Shown here in pieces: positions 25,954 through 41,613 of a DNA stretch of 64,000 bases. This stretch comes from Talpa occidentalis (Eukaryota; Chordata; Mammalia; Eulipotyphla; Talpidae), in assembly GCF_014898055.3 (NCBI RefSeq), contig NW_023601433.1:23177641-23241640 (forward strand), read 5' to 3'. The stretch's first letter is position 1. Every line of letters begins with the position of its first letter. Below the pieces are notes generated by a model that ran no database searches, was not told where the DNA came from, and worked only from the letters and a program-made list of their open reading frames with translations. The position numbers and the translations under genes are program-made.

Positions 25954-27960
25954 CAATGACTTTTTTAAACTGTCATTTTAAATCCTATGTCATTTATTTC
26001 CACTGTGATTTTTATTATTTCCTTCCTTCAACTAGCTTTTTTGCTAATTCTTTCAGGTAATGTTAGCATATTTATTTGAGTTCTTTGTTATTTCTTGATG
26101 TGGGCCTGTGTTGCCTTGTACTTTCCTTTGGAACTGTTCTTGCTCCTGGCCAGAGGTTCTGATAGGTTGTGTCTTCATTTTCCATTGTCTCCAGGTTTTT
26201 TTTTTTTTAATTTCTTCTTTGATTTCCTCATTAACCCAATAGTCATGAGTGTGGTGCTTTATAGTCACCACCTACTCAGGGTTTTTCCCACCTTCCTTTT
26301 GTGCTTGATTTCTATTTGATACCATTGTGATCAGAAAAGGTGCCTGACAATGATTTCAAACTTCATGAATTTATTCACACTTGTTTTATGATCCAACATG
26401 TGATCCACTCTGGAAAATGTTCCATGTGACCTTCAGAAGAATGTGTGCTCAGCTTTTGGGGAGTGTTGTTCTCCATAAATGTCTGGTGGGCTCAAGCGGT
26501 CTATTGCTCACTTAAGGCTATTGTTTCCTTGTCTATTTTCCCTCTGGTTGATCTGTCTTTGAAGTAAGTGGGGTGTCTTCAAAGTCTTCTACCATCATTG
26601 TGTTGTGGTCAATGTCTGTTTTTAGGTTTGTCACATAGTTGTCTTATATATTTGGGTGCACCTTTGTTTGCTGCATGTATACTGATGGTATATCATCCTT
26701 TCCTGATGTGTTGCTCCATTAATCACTATGCAATGACCATTCTGCCTCTTGTTCCCCTTTTTACTGCAAGGGTTTTTCTTTGTCTGATGAAATATGTCTG
26801 TCTCTGCCTTTTTGAGGGTCCCATTCACTTGTAGGATATTTTCCCAGCCATTTGCTTTGAATCTGTTTATCTTCTGAACTCACATAGATCTCCTTGAGAC
26901 AACAAGAAGTTGGATTTGTTTTCAGATCCAACCATCCTTTCTGTGCCTTTTGCTTGGCAAGTTCATTCCATTCACACTTAAAGTGATTATTGATATAAAG
27001 GTATTAGCTTCTGTAATTTTGTCTTTAGTTTTCTCTTCTATAGTTTAGTTTCTTGTGACTTTTCTCATGTGAAATTCAGATAGGAGTTCTCTTTTCAATA
27101 TTTCTTGAGGAGGAAGTCTAGTGATAGCAAACTCCTGCTTTCATTTGTCTGGGAAGTCCTTATTTTCTCTCCTCACATCTGAATGAGAGTCTTGCAGGAT
27201 ATATATTCTTGGCTGGCAGTTTTGATCTTTGAGTGTTTCGAATACATTATTCCATTCTCTCCTCACTTGTTGAATTTCCTCAGAGAATTCAGACGTAAGC
27301 CTGAAGAGGGTACTTTTACAGGTTATCTGCTTTTTTTCTGCCTGACTGCCTTCTTCGTTCTGTCTTTGCCTTGAACTCTTTCTAGTTTCCTTACTGTGCA
27401 TCTTGACATAGGTCAACTTCAGCAGGGGACCTACCTTGGTGGATTTGCTTCCAGGCCCTGAGGTCTGCCAAGGGCTATTTCCAGGACTGCCTCCCGCCCC
27501 CCCCACTAGAGATCACCGATGTCTGCACCAATGCCTGCTGTGGCTGGTCTGCTTCCAGTCCTGCCCTGGCTCACTGAGAACTGCCAAGGCCTGCTGTCAA
27601 TGGGGCTGCTTCCATGAGCCACTGCTGAGCTCACAGATCTGCACCACTGTCTGGGGGCCTGGGGGTGGTCTGCTTCAGGACCCGGTCTGGAGGCTTGCTG
27701 AGGTCTGCCAAATGTTTCTGTGTAAGCACATTGCCAGTTCTGCCAGGCCACTGGGGCTCACCTCACTGCCTAGGCAGGCTACCTGCTTGGCCTGTTCCAC
27801 TGCTTGCTGGGTCTCCCTCCTCTGGATGGGCACTTTACTTGTGCTGTAATTGTCTGTTTTTCCTTCAGGAGTCATTGGCCTTGTTCTGTTGCAATCTAGT
27901 TTGAACACATGGAGAGGGTGAGCCCAGCATCTTTACTCTGCTGCCATTTTGCCCTTTGAT

Positions 27961-29640
27961 ATTGTTTTTTAAGTGAACTTTCTATGCCTTTATTTTTGTT
28001 ACTTCTAGGACCCATATGAGATGGATGTGATTTCTCTTGTTTTCCCGAAAGGAAAACATGATATCCTTTTTCAAATTCCTTTTTTCCTGCATTGTTCTAT
28101 TGTGTGTTCGCCAACATGGTGTTTCTCGAGCTCATCGATTCTTTCCATTGCTTCTGTTTGTCTGCTACTGAGGCCCTCAATGAATGTTTTTCATTCAGTT
28201 ATAGTGTTTCAGACTTCTGTGATTTCTAACTGTAGCCACCTCATATTGCTTTGTTTGTATTCTCGTGCTGGCTCATGTTCTCTGTTATTGGAGTTCCATG
28301 GCTTTGTTAGAACTTTTGCCCTAAATCTATGTCAGTCATGTGCTGCAGTTTTGCTGGAATGGGGCTCCCATCTTCGTTTTTCCCTCCAACATTTGTGATC
28401 TGTTCGTCTGTCCCCTCGTTTTTAATTTTGATGGGTTGTAGTAGGGATAGACTTTCAAATCGTTGTCTTTTCCCCTGTTGAAGTAACGAGAGAACTGGTC
28501 CTTATGAGGGGCAGAAGGTACAGTGAGTGCCAGGGCAGTGGGGCACCAAAGAATCACCCCAATGAATGCCAGGAATTCAAGCTTCCTACTGTGCTGTGGA
28601 TACCAGAGGTGGTGCTGGGAAGTGCTCCCCACTTCTTTGCCCACTTCTCAGCCTTAATGTCCTTCATGGCTTCATGCTCACGCTAAGCTGTTCTTGAATG
28701 CTTGAGCTTGAGCTTGAGCACGGGCACAGATTGCAGCTGACATGGGCTCACAGGCAGGGAGTTCTCTTCTCTTTTGACACTCAAAGCCTTATCCTGGGGT
28801 GTGAGTGCCTGTCATTAGCAGGCACTGAGCTCTAGTTTACCAGGATTCCTTTGTTGTTTTGGCTTTAGCCACATGTTGGGGTGGCGATTTCTCTGAATAT
28901 CCCAGTCTCGAGTAGTAGCCTTTCCTATGGGGAGACGCAGGTGACCTGACTCAGCTCTCCCTGTTGAGAGGTCAGGATCCAGCTGTTCTATACTGTGAGC
29001 TCCACTCAAGCCAGTAATGCTCATGCTGAACTACCACCCCAAAGCTTTCCAGTTCCTGGCTGTCAACTTGCTGACTCCCTTATTCAGTGCATTGCCAGGT
29101 GTCAGGAGTCCCTGGTATTGCTGTGTGTCAAAACCACAACTGTAGGGGTTTCCTTTTTTAAAGATTTATTTATTTATGCATACAAGAGCTGGGGTAGAGG
29201 CCAGAGGAGAGGGGGGTGAGAGGATTCTCACTGACTGAAATACACAGGCACACTGACTGAAATACACTGCTGAGGGGAGCAGCGAGCGAGTCAGGAGAAG
29301 TCTGCTCGCCATGTGGGTTGCTCCCTGGCCAGCCAGGGCATCGAACTCGTGCTGCAGAGTCTGCGGATTGCTTCACAGGCTGCGACTCATCCCCTTGCAC
29401 CACCAGGGAGGCCCAACTGTAGGGGTTGTTGCATAGCATGTGCCCACCAGCCACGAGTTGTGCTGCCCCAATCTCACTACACAGAGTTTGCTTCATGTTT
29501 TCCCTCCCTTGGGACTGCTGCTCCTCAGATATGCTGTGGAGGTCTGTTTTTCCTTCAGGGGTTTGGGCCTTGCTCTATTGCAATCTAGTTGTGAGGTATC
29601 TGGAGAAGGTGAGGCCATCTTGCTAGATTCAACTTGGGAA
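27961..29640 (-). mobile_element. Second antisense L1 5' part
   Basis: It continues in L1-like antisense text and ends near 29640. The end is a stretch (CTGTTTTTCCTTCAGGGG, then GCAATCTAGTTGTG) that closely resembles the 5' end of the preceding L1 at 27855-27955. Two L1 5' ends therefore lie in the same direction, 1.7 kb apart. Family assignment of the middle is uncertain, and a SINE lies inside. Confidence 0.55.
29151..29414 (-). mobile_element. Older-subfamily SINE with 13-bp target-site duplication
   Basis: Flanked by AACTGTAGGGGTT at 29138-29150 and 29415-29427. The body carries a repeated CACTGACTGAAATACAC unit and a CGAGTCAGGAGAAGTCTGC segment, as in the copy at 25688. Confidence 0.85.
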
Positions 29641-31986
<2,346 letters not shown>

Positions 31987-32239
31987 AGATTTGTTGGAAT
32001 ATCCACTAACAAATCAGAGGCCAATGATAGAATTCTTGACTGCCCATACCCAGTGGTAAAAATGCTCTTTTAAGCATAGTTGATAAACTGAAAACAAATG
32101 CATGTTTCCTTGATTTGGAAATCTCATCCCAAGCTGTTCTTTATAATATCCCTAGAAAAATTAATTAGTCCTACATTAAAATATGTTTACTAAATTAGGA
32201 ACTGTTGTCATCTTTATTTTAAACTATAAAAATTGGATG

Positions 32240-32979
32240 TAACCAGGCATATGAAAAAATGTTCAATGTCACTTGCAATCAGGGAAATGCAAATCAAAAC
32301 TACAATAAGATACCATCTCACACTAGTGAGATGGCACATATTAAAAAAACTAGCAACAACAAATGTTGGCGAGGATGTGGAAATAAAGGAACTCTCCTGC
32401 ACTGCTTTGGGAGTGTAAACTGGTCCAAACACTATGGAAAGCTGTGAGGAGATTCCTCAACCTACTAAAGATAGAGCTTCCATATGATCCAGCAATCCAC
32501 TCCTAGGTATTTACCCAAAGGACACAGAAAAATCAATTCCAAAGAGCACCTGCACCCCTATGTTTATAGCAGCACTGTTTACAATAGCTAAGCTTTGGAA
32601 ACAGCCCAAATGCCAAAAATAGATGACTGGATCAAGAAGATGTGGTACATATACACCATGGAATATTACTCAGCATTCAAAAAAGATAAACACGCAATTT
32701 GCAGCAACATGGATGGAGCTGGAAGGGATCATGCTCAGCGAAATAAGCCAGAAAGAAAAAGAAAAATACCGATGGCCTCACTCATAGCAGGCATCTAGAA
32801 AACTTAAATAAGGGACCAGGAAAATGAATAACTATAAGAAAGTGAAAATCAAAATCAACCAAACTATGAATGAGAGACACTCTATGGGGTGGGGGGCAGG
32901 GAGGGGAGGGATTGGGGTCAAAATAAGGGGGTTGCAATTGTATGGGGAATATAAAATAAATTTATTTAAAAATAAAAAA
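32240..32979 (+). mobile_element. 5'-truncated L1 3' end, left copy
   Basis: Plus-strand L1 with the ORF2 C-terminal region (KCWRGC-like, then [16 protein letters not shown]), a G-rich 3' UTR and an A-rich tail. Reading frames are broken by small deletions compared with the right copy at 50684-51436. Confidence 0.9.
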
Positions 32980-33954
32980 GACACATTTCCTGTAGATTAC
33001 TATGGCGATTCCAGGTTTAGCTCTGCTGGAAGTCATTGTATGCACATTCTGAACAAAGTTTTGAAGTACCTAAATTATCTGTTCAGAAGAATAGAGACAA
33101 TAACTCTACATGTGTCTTTTAAAAAGAGCAGAAGTAGTCGACCTCCCTATATCATCCTCAAAGCTTACTCTCTCCCCATCACCTATTTTCTTGGCCATCT
33201 CCAGCCTCGGGCCTGCACAGACTATTGCCACTTCTTACAGAGACAGTGTCTATGAGTAAGAGATGAAATTATTTTATCTACTGCCACCGTAACCTGTTTT
33301 ATTCCCTAAACACCTCAGACCATTTGGCCTAAAGACAAAACGGCAAAATCCAAAGGGAAGGACCATCCTATGCTTATTCACAATCAGGAGGCATGGACCT
33401 CGACAGACTTTGTGGTGTGATATATAATCTGCAGTGTAAGAGCTACTTTAAGCTAGACATGGGACATCTCAGTGGGTTTTAAGTGTCATTGGATATAGCT
33501 TTTTGAACACACATTATTACACTGAAGGTAACTGAAGATGAAGATATGAGGAGCTATATGAAGATCAAAGCTTCTATGGCAGGAGCCTGACCTCCTTTTA
33601 GGTTTGGAAACCCATGGGGCCTGTTTGTGAAACACTGCATTTAAAATTAAAAGATGCCCTTTAGAGAACCATTCAGCACAAAGTTCGTTGTGAAAACAGA
33701 AGAAAATAAATGCTGATGCTGATAGCAGGAAAGGGGCGGGCTAGTGTCAGGACCCTTCTTTCCATAATGTCACACATTCCTTCCCAATGGGTCTGTTTGT
33801 ACACTCCCCTCCTTCCTTGCTCTAGCAGAGGACTCCTCCTCAGCTTTCTTAAGGCAATAGTTATGAGCTCATCTTCCCACCAGAGGAAAAGTCACCCCCT
33901 ACTCACCATTCATCTCATCCGTGCATTGCAGCACAATGTCAAAGAATGCATCAG
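32980..33954. other. PTCHD3 downstream flank, left copy
   Basis: No gene is recognised. The last 12 bases (33943-33954, AGAATGCATCAG) are the target-site duplication of the L1 that follows. Confidence 0.5.
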
Positions 33955-35462
33955 AGAGAGATCAACATGGCAGAGGGGAAATGCTGCGAGTAAGTCCTCC
34001 CATTAAAAAAAAAAAAAAAGTTAATAGGGAGGAAAAATGGCTGGTCCCTGCGAGAACTGGGAAGCGGAAGATAATGGGTGACTGGCAAACTGCATGAAGA
34101 AGAAAGTTGTCATAAGAGGACAAGAAGGGAGGAAAGCTCAGAACCTGGCTACCCTCCCCCACCCACAAAGTCAGCACTCTCCGACCAACAGAAAGGAGGA
34201 AAACAAACAAACAAGCAAAACAACCAACAAGAACAAACTACACATCAAGCGGACTGTGAGTGGAAAGGAACTATTTCAGGCACTGCACCCTGTGAACTGG
34301 AACTGTGGAAAACTGGGCAGGAATCACTGCGGAGGTGAGTGAATGGCTCTTGCGCCATTAGAGGAAGATAAGGACTCCGTGGAGACCTATAAATAGCCCA
34401 GACCAGCCCATAAGCTTGTGCAGAAAAGCAGTGCACTTGAAAAGAATATGCAGAATGCGGATCCCAGCTGCCCAGGTCCCGTGCCTGTGGGGAGATGCGC
34501 AGGAGCCCTCATTGAGGTGAATGTCCCTCACCGAGTAATCAGAAACCAAGCGCCTGGACATGGGAGCAGGGTGCAAAAGGCGCCATATCTGTGGATACTA
34601 AACTGGCTACAGCCCGCATCCTGGATCTGAGGGCTTCAGAACTGAGGGCACAAATTTCGGGGTGCAGAATCTCCACGACAGTGGGGCACAGGGCAGACCC
34701 TGCACCCCCATGCCTTTGAGGCTCTCCACACCACTCCCACTCTGTTCCCCTGGGCCCATGGGGAGAAAGACAGTTCTGGAAGGACACTAGAAAAGATCTC
34801 TGGCGCCACCTAGTGACCAGAAAAAAAATCACCAACATCCTGAGAGTTGGAAACCAGGGATCCCAAAACACCCTCAGGCTCTGAGAGAGGTGGGCAGCAC
34901 AAACGGGGATAAGGAGAGAATAAGGCGTAGAGCAAGACCCCATCCTAAACTGAGAGCCAGCCGCAGGATCCGGGGCATGGGATGTGCCATAACAGCAGGC
35001 ACTGCACAGGGTGACAGCCAGCATTTTGGATCTGATAGCCCCGCAACTGAGACCTAGAGTGCAGAAGTCAGGACATGGAATCCATACACCTGTGGGCAGA
35101 GCACCTGGTGAACACGGAGCAGACACAGCACCCAGCTTGAATAGAGCCCCTGTGTTGAGGTGCTCACCCTGGTAACCCCCGCTCTCCATTTCTCAGAGAA
35201 CCACTGGGATAAAGCACAGGTCAGCAAGTACGGATCTCTGGTGCCACCTCCTGACCAGAACAAAATCACCAACTAGTTGATTCCTTGTTGGAACAGTAAA
35301 TACAGGAGAGGGAACTGTAAGGACAGTGCCCAGCAACACAGCATCAACACCCTGGTGGAGTTTTGGCCTACCAGTGCTGGTCTCAGTCTGGTAAACAGTT
35401 TCCAGCACCCCTAAAGGAGCATTCCAGAGCAACGCCTGCCAACACCAGTGGCACACGTCCCA
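33955..35462 (+). mobile_element. L1 5' UTR, left copy, cut by the gap
   Basis: This is the 5' part of the full-length sense L1 seen intact on the right (52415-59460). It ends at the N gap, at a point equivalent to 53936, just before ORF1. Compared with the right copy it has many single-base deletions in homopolymers. Confidence 0.85.
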
Positions 35463-35562
35463 NNNNNNNNNNNNNNNNNNNNNNNNNNNNNNNNNNNNNN
35501 NNNNNNNNNNNNNNNNNNNNNNNNNNNNNNNNNNNNNNNNNNNNNNNNNNNNNNNNNNNNNN
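35463..35562. other. Assembly gap, 100 N
   Basis: Exactly 100 N, the usual placeholder length for a gap of unknown size. The sequence flanking it on the left ends, and on the right begins, at the two limits of the 18.3-kb repeated segment. Confidence 1.
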
Positions 35563-35677
35563 CATGTGGGACCCTCCTCCGGTGGCGGGGAGCAGCCGGG
35601 ATCGAACCGGCCCTGCAGAGGCTGCGGGCAGCTTTCGCCAACCAGCGCTCAACCGCTGCGCCACCAGGGAGGCCCTG
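35563..35677 (-). mobile_element. SINE cut by the gap
   Basis: The tRNA-like head and part of the body of the SINE at 16921-17235 appear here. The remainder would lie in the gap. Several one-base differences (GCTTTCGCCAACC against GCTTCGCAACCC) look like consensus errors. Confidence 0.9.
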
Positions 35678-36006
35678 AAATTATACTTTTTTATTAAATA
35701 GCAAAAGACAGCAACCTACTCGTCATTTACAAAAAGCCAAAATTTTGACAGTTATCAGTGATTACACAGTATTAGAGAAAATTGATAATTTGTATACTCA
35801 GGAATATTAAATATTGGATTTTTGAAAGAAGTCTTAGAAAGCATGCCATGCATTGGTGGGAACATTTTTTATTACCTTTATTCTAAATCATAATTCACAG
35901 TATTTTAATCTTTTACCAAACTGTAACATGTTTTAATCAATAAGCTATAATATTTTGATAGATCTTGTCACTCATACACAAATATTTGGAATTAAAAGTT
36001 ATTTAG

Positions 36007-36150
<144 letters not shown>

Positions 36151-36189
36151 TAAAAAAACTTTCATTAGTTTTAAAACTTAAAAATATTT

Positions 36190-38830
36190 GTTGTAAGATT
36201 TTAACGTAACACGTGCCATTCTAACCATTTTAAGTGTACAGTTCACTGGCATCAATCACATCCCCACGGCTGCGTACTGTCGTGACTGTTTCCAAATATC
36301 TTTCATAACCCAAAGGAGGAACTCTGTGACCAGTGAGCAGTGGCTCCTGCTGCCCTTCTCTCATCCAGTCCTGATTAACCTTGACTCTATTCTTTCTATG
36401 AATTTGCCTTTCTTAGATTTTCATGTCAATGGAATCATACATTTTTTGTGACTGACTTATTTCACTAATCATAATGCTTCCAGGGCTTTCCTTGTGCACA
36501 TGTGACATCTTCATTCCACTCGATGGCTCTGTGCTCCATTGTATGTGTGCTCCACATTTGGTTACCCACGGTCTTTTGTGGGCACTTGGAATATTTCCTT
36601 CTCATGACAATCGTAACACTGCAAGGAACATGGTGTGCTCATGTTAAGAGTCAGCTATTTGAAGAACCATCACACTGTTTTCCAGAGTCTACACCCTTTT
36701 CGATCACACCAGCAGTGATAGGGGCTCCAGTTTTTACACACTCTCCCTATAAACCAACACTCATTCTTTTCCCTTTTATCGATTTTACCTGTCTTAGTTG
36801 GTGTCAAGTGGTATCTCATTGTGGTGATGATTCGCATTTCTGTAAATATCTGATCATGTCATAGTCTTTTCAATTGTTTATTGGCCTCTTGTATATCCTC
36901 TTTGGAGAAATGTCTACCCAAGTCCTTTGCCCTTCTTATAATTGGGTTGTTTGACCTTTTGTTGTTGATTCAAGTTTTTCCTTATCACTTTCAATATTTC
37001 AGTTATTAAGCCACTTCTCAGCTATATGACTTGCTGATATTTTCTTACTCTTTATAGTCTGTCTCTTCACTTTGTTGACAATGGCCTGTAACAATTAACA
37101 TTTTTTTTTATTTTTTATGATATCCACATATCTAATTTTTTTGGTTCTTGTATTTTTGGTATTATATCTAAGTGTACATTGACAAGTCCAAGGTCATGCA
37201 CACTGAATCTGTGTTTCCCTCTACAAGTTTTTATGGTTTTAACTGTTTTTTAAATCAATGATCAATGTCTAATTCAGTTCTGTTTTATGGTATTTAGTTA
37301 AGGTCCCAGCATCATCCTTGTGTATGTGACGATCTAGTTTTCCAAGAACCATTTATTGAAGAGACTTTTCCAGTTTGTTAGACTTACTACACTTGTCAAT
37401 CAACTGGCTATATTTATGGATTATTTCTGGACTCCCAATTCTATACTGTTAGTCTGTATGTTTATTTGTATGCTAGTCACACATTTTTTTTTTTTTTTAA
37501 GATTTATTTATTTTATTTATACCAGCACTGGGTACAGTCAGAAGCGCAGGAGGGTGAGAGAATTCAACAGAGCCAGATAGGGGAACGGAACAGGCAGACT
37601 GACAAAATACACTGCTGAGGGGAGCAGCAGGTGGCACGAGAGTTCTGCGCACCATGTGCGACCCTCACCAGCGGCAGGGATCGAACTGGCTCTGCATAAG
37701 CTGCGGGCAGCTTCGCAAGCCAGTGATCAACCTCTGTGCCACCGGGAGGTCCCCATTGTTTTAATTACAGTAACTTGTTGTAAGTTTTGAAATCTGGAAA
37801 TCTCAGTCCTGCAATTTTTTCTTCTTTTTCAAGATTGTTTTGGATATCCTGGGCTCCTTGCAATTTCAAGTGAATTTGAGGGTTGGCTCTTCCATTTCTG
37901 AAAAAGATAAAAGGAAATTGCAATTTCAATAGAAATTGAGTTGAATCAGTAGATTGCTGGGTGATTGACATTTTCACAGTATTAATCCTTCACATCAACT
38001 AAGGATGTCTTTCTATTAAATTAGGTTTTCTTTAGTTTCTTTCACCAGTGTTTTTTAATTTTCAGTATACACATCTGTTACCTTCTTGGTCAAATGTATT
38101 CTTAAGTATTTTCTTCTTTTAGATACTATTTGAATAGAATCACTTTCTTAATTTCCTTTGCAATTGCTCTTTGCATGTAAATAGAAACAGAGCTGATGTT
38201 TATAAGTTGTTCTTGTATCTTGTAGCTTTGTTGAATTTTTTGTAACTAGTAGTTTTCTTGTGGATGCTTTGGAATTTTCATATCTGTGATTATGTAATCT
38301 CTGAAACAGGATACTTATATTTCTTACTTTCCAGCTTGAATTCTTTTTATTCTATTCCTTGACAAATGGCTCTGGCGAGCAATTCCAGCACAATGCTAAA
38401 TCTGGTCAGCATCTCCATGTTTCACTTGTTTGTGTTGTATATGTTTGTTGGTTGTTTTTTTAGCTTTTCAGCTCCAGAATTTCTGTTTGGTTCCTTTTAA
38501 ATTTTTCGATGTATATTATTATTTCATTCATATATTGCTTTCCTTGTCAGTGTTCTCCTTAAGCATTCTGAGCATATTTAGGACGGTGTTTCTCATAGTA
38601 TTTGTCTAGTATGCCTTCCTCCTTTCCATATTGCAAAACTACTTCCTGGGTTGGAGCACACACAAAGAGGAAAAGGACCAGGAAATTTCTGTCGGCACAG
38701 GTGCTGAGTATAGTCGTAATACTTGCCTTCCTTGGACTTGAATATATGTAACTGATTTTCCTGCTGGTGCCTTTGTAGATTCTTTTGACAATTCTCCCTC
38801 CCTCTCTCTGTTATCAATACGACTATCTTA
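36190..38830 (-). mobile_element. Old L1, minus strand, right copy
   Basis: Counterpart of 17755-20400, with a nested SINE at 37486-37754. It has the same L1M-type 3' UTR signature. Confidence 0.75.
37486..37754 (-). mobile_element. SINE, right copy
   Basis: Counterpart of 19056-19324, with a few single-base losses (for example ACCAGCGGCAGGGATC against ACTCAGCGGCCAGGGATC). Confidence 0.9.
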
Positions 38831-39723
38831 TGTTTGTTTAGCTCAGGGATTCAACACATTTGAGCATTGCATATTTTTTGGCTTGGAATGAAATCATTTG
38901 GACAACAGTAAGACCTTCCCAAGAGAGTATTGCCAAATTGAACACCATTCTATGGCAAGTAGTGGTATATTGATTTTGTAGTCTATTTCATATTTGGCAT
39001 TTTAGAAATGACAAGTCTTATTTTGCCAACTATTAGATCAATTTCTGATAAAATCTGGAAAATCTTTCTCCTCTCAAATATACTTTAATTGTTCTTGTGT
39101 TTAATAGACATCGTTATCTTTTAGAAAGATGTGTCCTCCTCCCCGAACATACAGTTTTCTAAGTGTAATCATTTTCAATTCAGTCCGATGCTGTCAAGTT
39201 ATTAGAATGTTCAGAAAATTGGCCATTTTGCTGTCAGGGATGCCTCAATTTGACTGACCATTGGAATCGTGTGAGGAAAATTTTAGACACAATGATTCTG
39301 CAGCGTCATTGTAAACCTACTGAGTGAAGATCTGTTGATCCCTGGTCATAGGAAATCTAAAGTTGATCATTCTCCAATCATTTTGATAAACTGCTTCTAT
39401 CAAGTTTCTTGTAGAGTTCTAGAATATCTGCAAGTGCATTCATCAGTCTCCTACAGTGTCCATTTTCATATCTTTCCTTCACTTACAATTATTAACAGTT
39501 GCTTAGAGAACATCAGCACAACTAGTCAAAGTAAAGTCACTGTAGCCAACAATTTACCTTCCTACATCAGTGTTTAAAAATTTTACATAAAAATGCAGAA
39601 ACTTGTAAAAGGGTTTGAGACTAAACATGTCCTGTGTAGCTCTGACTAATCTTTTTGCATTTGAAGTTTATCTTTGTTATGTTTGTATTGTTTGTATCTT
39701 AAATATTTATAAGTATTGTTTTC

Positions 39724-39990
39724 TTTTAAGATTTATTTATGTATGCAAGCTGGGGTACAGGCCAGAGGTGCAGGGATGGTGAGAGGATTCACCAGAGCCA
39801 GAGCGGGGAGCAGAGCAGGCAGAAGGACCGAAGTACACTGCTGAGGGGAGCAGCGGGCGGCAGGAGAGGTCTGCGCGCCATGTGGGACCCCCTCTGGTGG
39901 CCGGAGCAGCCGGGGATCGAACTGGCGCTGCGGAGGCTTCGGGCAGCTTCGCAACCCAGCGCTCAACTGCTGCGCCACCGGGGAGGCCCC
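39724..39990 (-). mobile_element. SINE, right copy, with 16-bp target-site duplication
   Basis: Counterpart of 21296-21565, flanked by TATAAGTATTGTTTTC at 39708-39723 and from 39991. Confidence 0.95.
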
Positions 39991-41073
39991 TATAAGTATT
40001 GTTTTCAAGAAGTATTGCAAAAGGAAAATATTAATTACATTCAAATTTATTGTAACCAAGCAATTTACTTTTTCTCTGAAATTCGCGTGTGTGTGTGTTT
40101 GTGTGTGTGTATTTGGGACAGTAAATTTAACTCAAGGCACCAGCAGTTTGAGAAAAAGTGAAACACATCAATGGTGCAGAAAACTTTTATTAAAAAGAAA
40201 GTTTTGCTATGTGAATATGGTCTGAAAAAGTCTTTTTGTCACATTCTGTTTTGGAATCAGTAGCTCCATTTCCTTAGTTGTCTCTCCTAGTCTTCAAACT
40301 TAGTTTCTTTTTCCTATAGAAGTCCAGAGAAACTTTTATCAATCATTTGTTTTAAAACTATTCACATAAAATTAAAATATAAAACCACAGATGTTTGTCA
40401 ATATTTTAAAATGTAATAAAGTTATTGTGGAGGCAAAGTACTGCATACATGCTTTCAAATGCTCTCTCTATATTCCTATTTCTGGTGGTCCAACAGAGAA
40501 ACAGAAAAGTCATTTGTTGATCCCAAAACAGTACATTTCAAAACATTTTTTTTTTTGCAATTAATAGCAACTTTTCTAGAACCCACTTCATCAATAAAGG
40601 AGAATCTTGAAACTGTTTTAGCAGGATGCTTTAATGCATTTTATTAACCACATACTATCTCTGTTGTAAGGAACTCTTTAGGTTGGTGTTAATAGCTAGT
40701 TGGAATCAGGAAATGAGTGCAAAGATAATTGGATGTGGGTACTTTCTCAACTACAGCTGCCTGCCCTTTAGTGTTGTGTTCTATTCACACACAACTCCTT
40801 GAACACTAGAGTGGAATTAACCATCTGCTGTGCTCCAGTACATGCATGTGGTTCTGAAACACCATTAGGGAATTAGTGCTTGGCCAGCTGCATTAGAAGA
40901 TAGTTAAGTTAAAGCACAAAATGCCAACTTTTATTTTCCCTCTTTGAATTGGTGTGGTGGGTCTGGGATAGTGCATGGGAATTAAAGGTCTCCAGGAGAC
41001 AGGTGTAGAATGGTCGCAGAAGAGATTTCAGAACAGGTCCAAATCAAGAATGTCATGAATTGATGGAATTTGA

Positions 41074-41274
<201 letters not shown>

Positions 41275-41486
41275 TAAAGCAAATGTGCGGCTACACTATG
41301 TGTGTGTTTGGGAGAAAGTAGATAACAGAAAGAGTTTATGATAGATTTAGTAAAAGAACTGTGCTTAGATGACTACAGATCCAAAATAAGGTGTCAGAAA
41401 TTAAGATAAACATTAAATTGTGTTTTCAGAACTGGAAAAATTAAGGACCCCAAATGGAAAAGTAAAGAGAATGACATGAGCAGGCA

Positions 41487-41613
<127 letters not shown>

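Larger units (their letters stand above)
23600..27960 (-). mobile_element. Antisense L1, near full length, diverged
   Basis: Reading the plus strand gives the reverse of an L1. 3' ORF2 sequence lies at about 23600-24690, followed by a nested younger L1 (24696-25140). The reverse-transcriptase region is at 25150-25600 and the endonuclease region around 26340-26950. ORF1-like sequence is at 27100-27400, and a GC-richer 5' UTR ends near 27955. A SINE interrupts at 25688-25953. All frames are broken. Confidence 0.8.
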
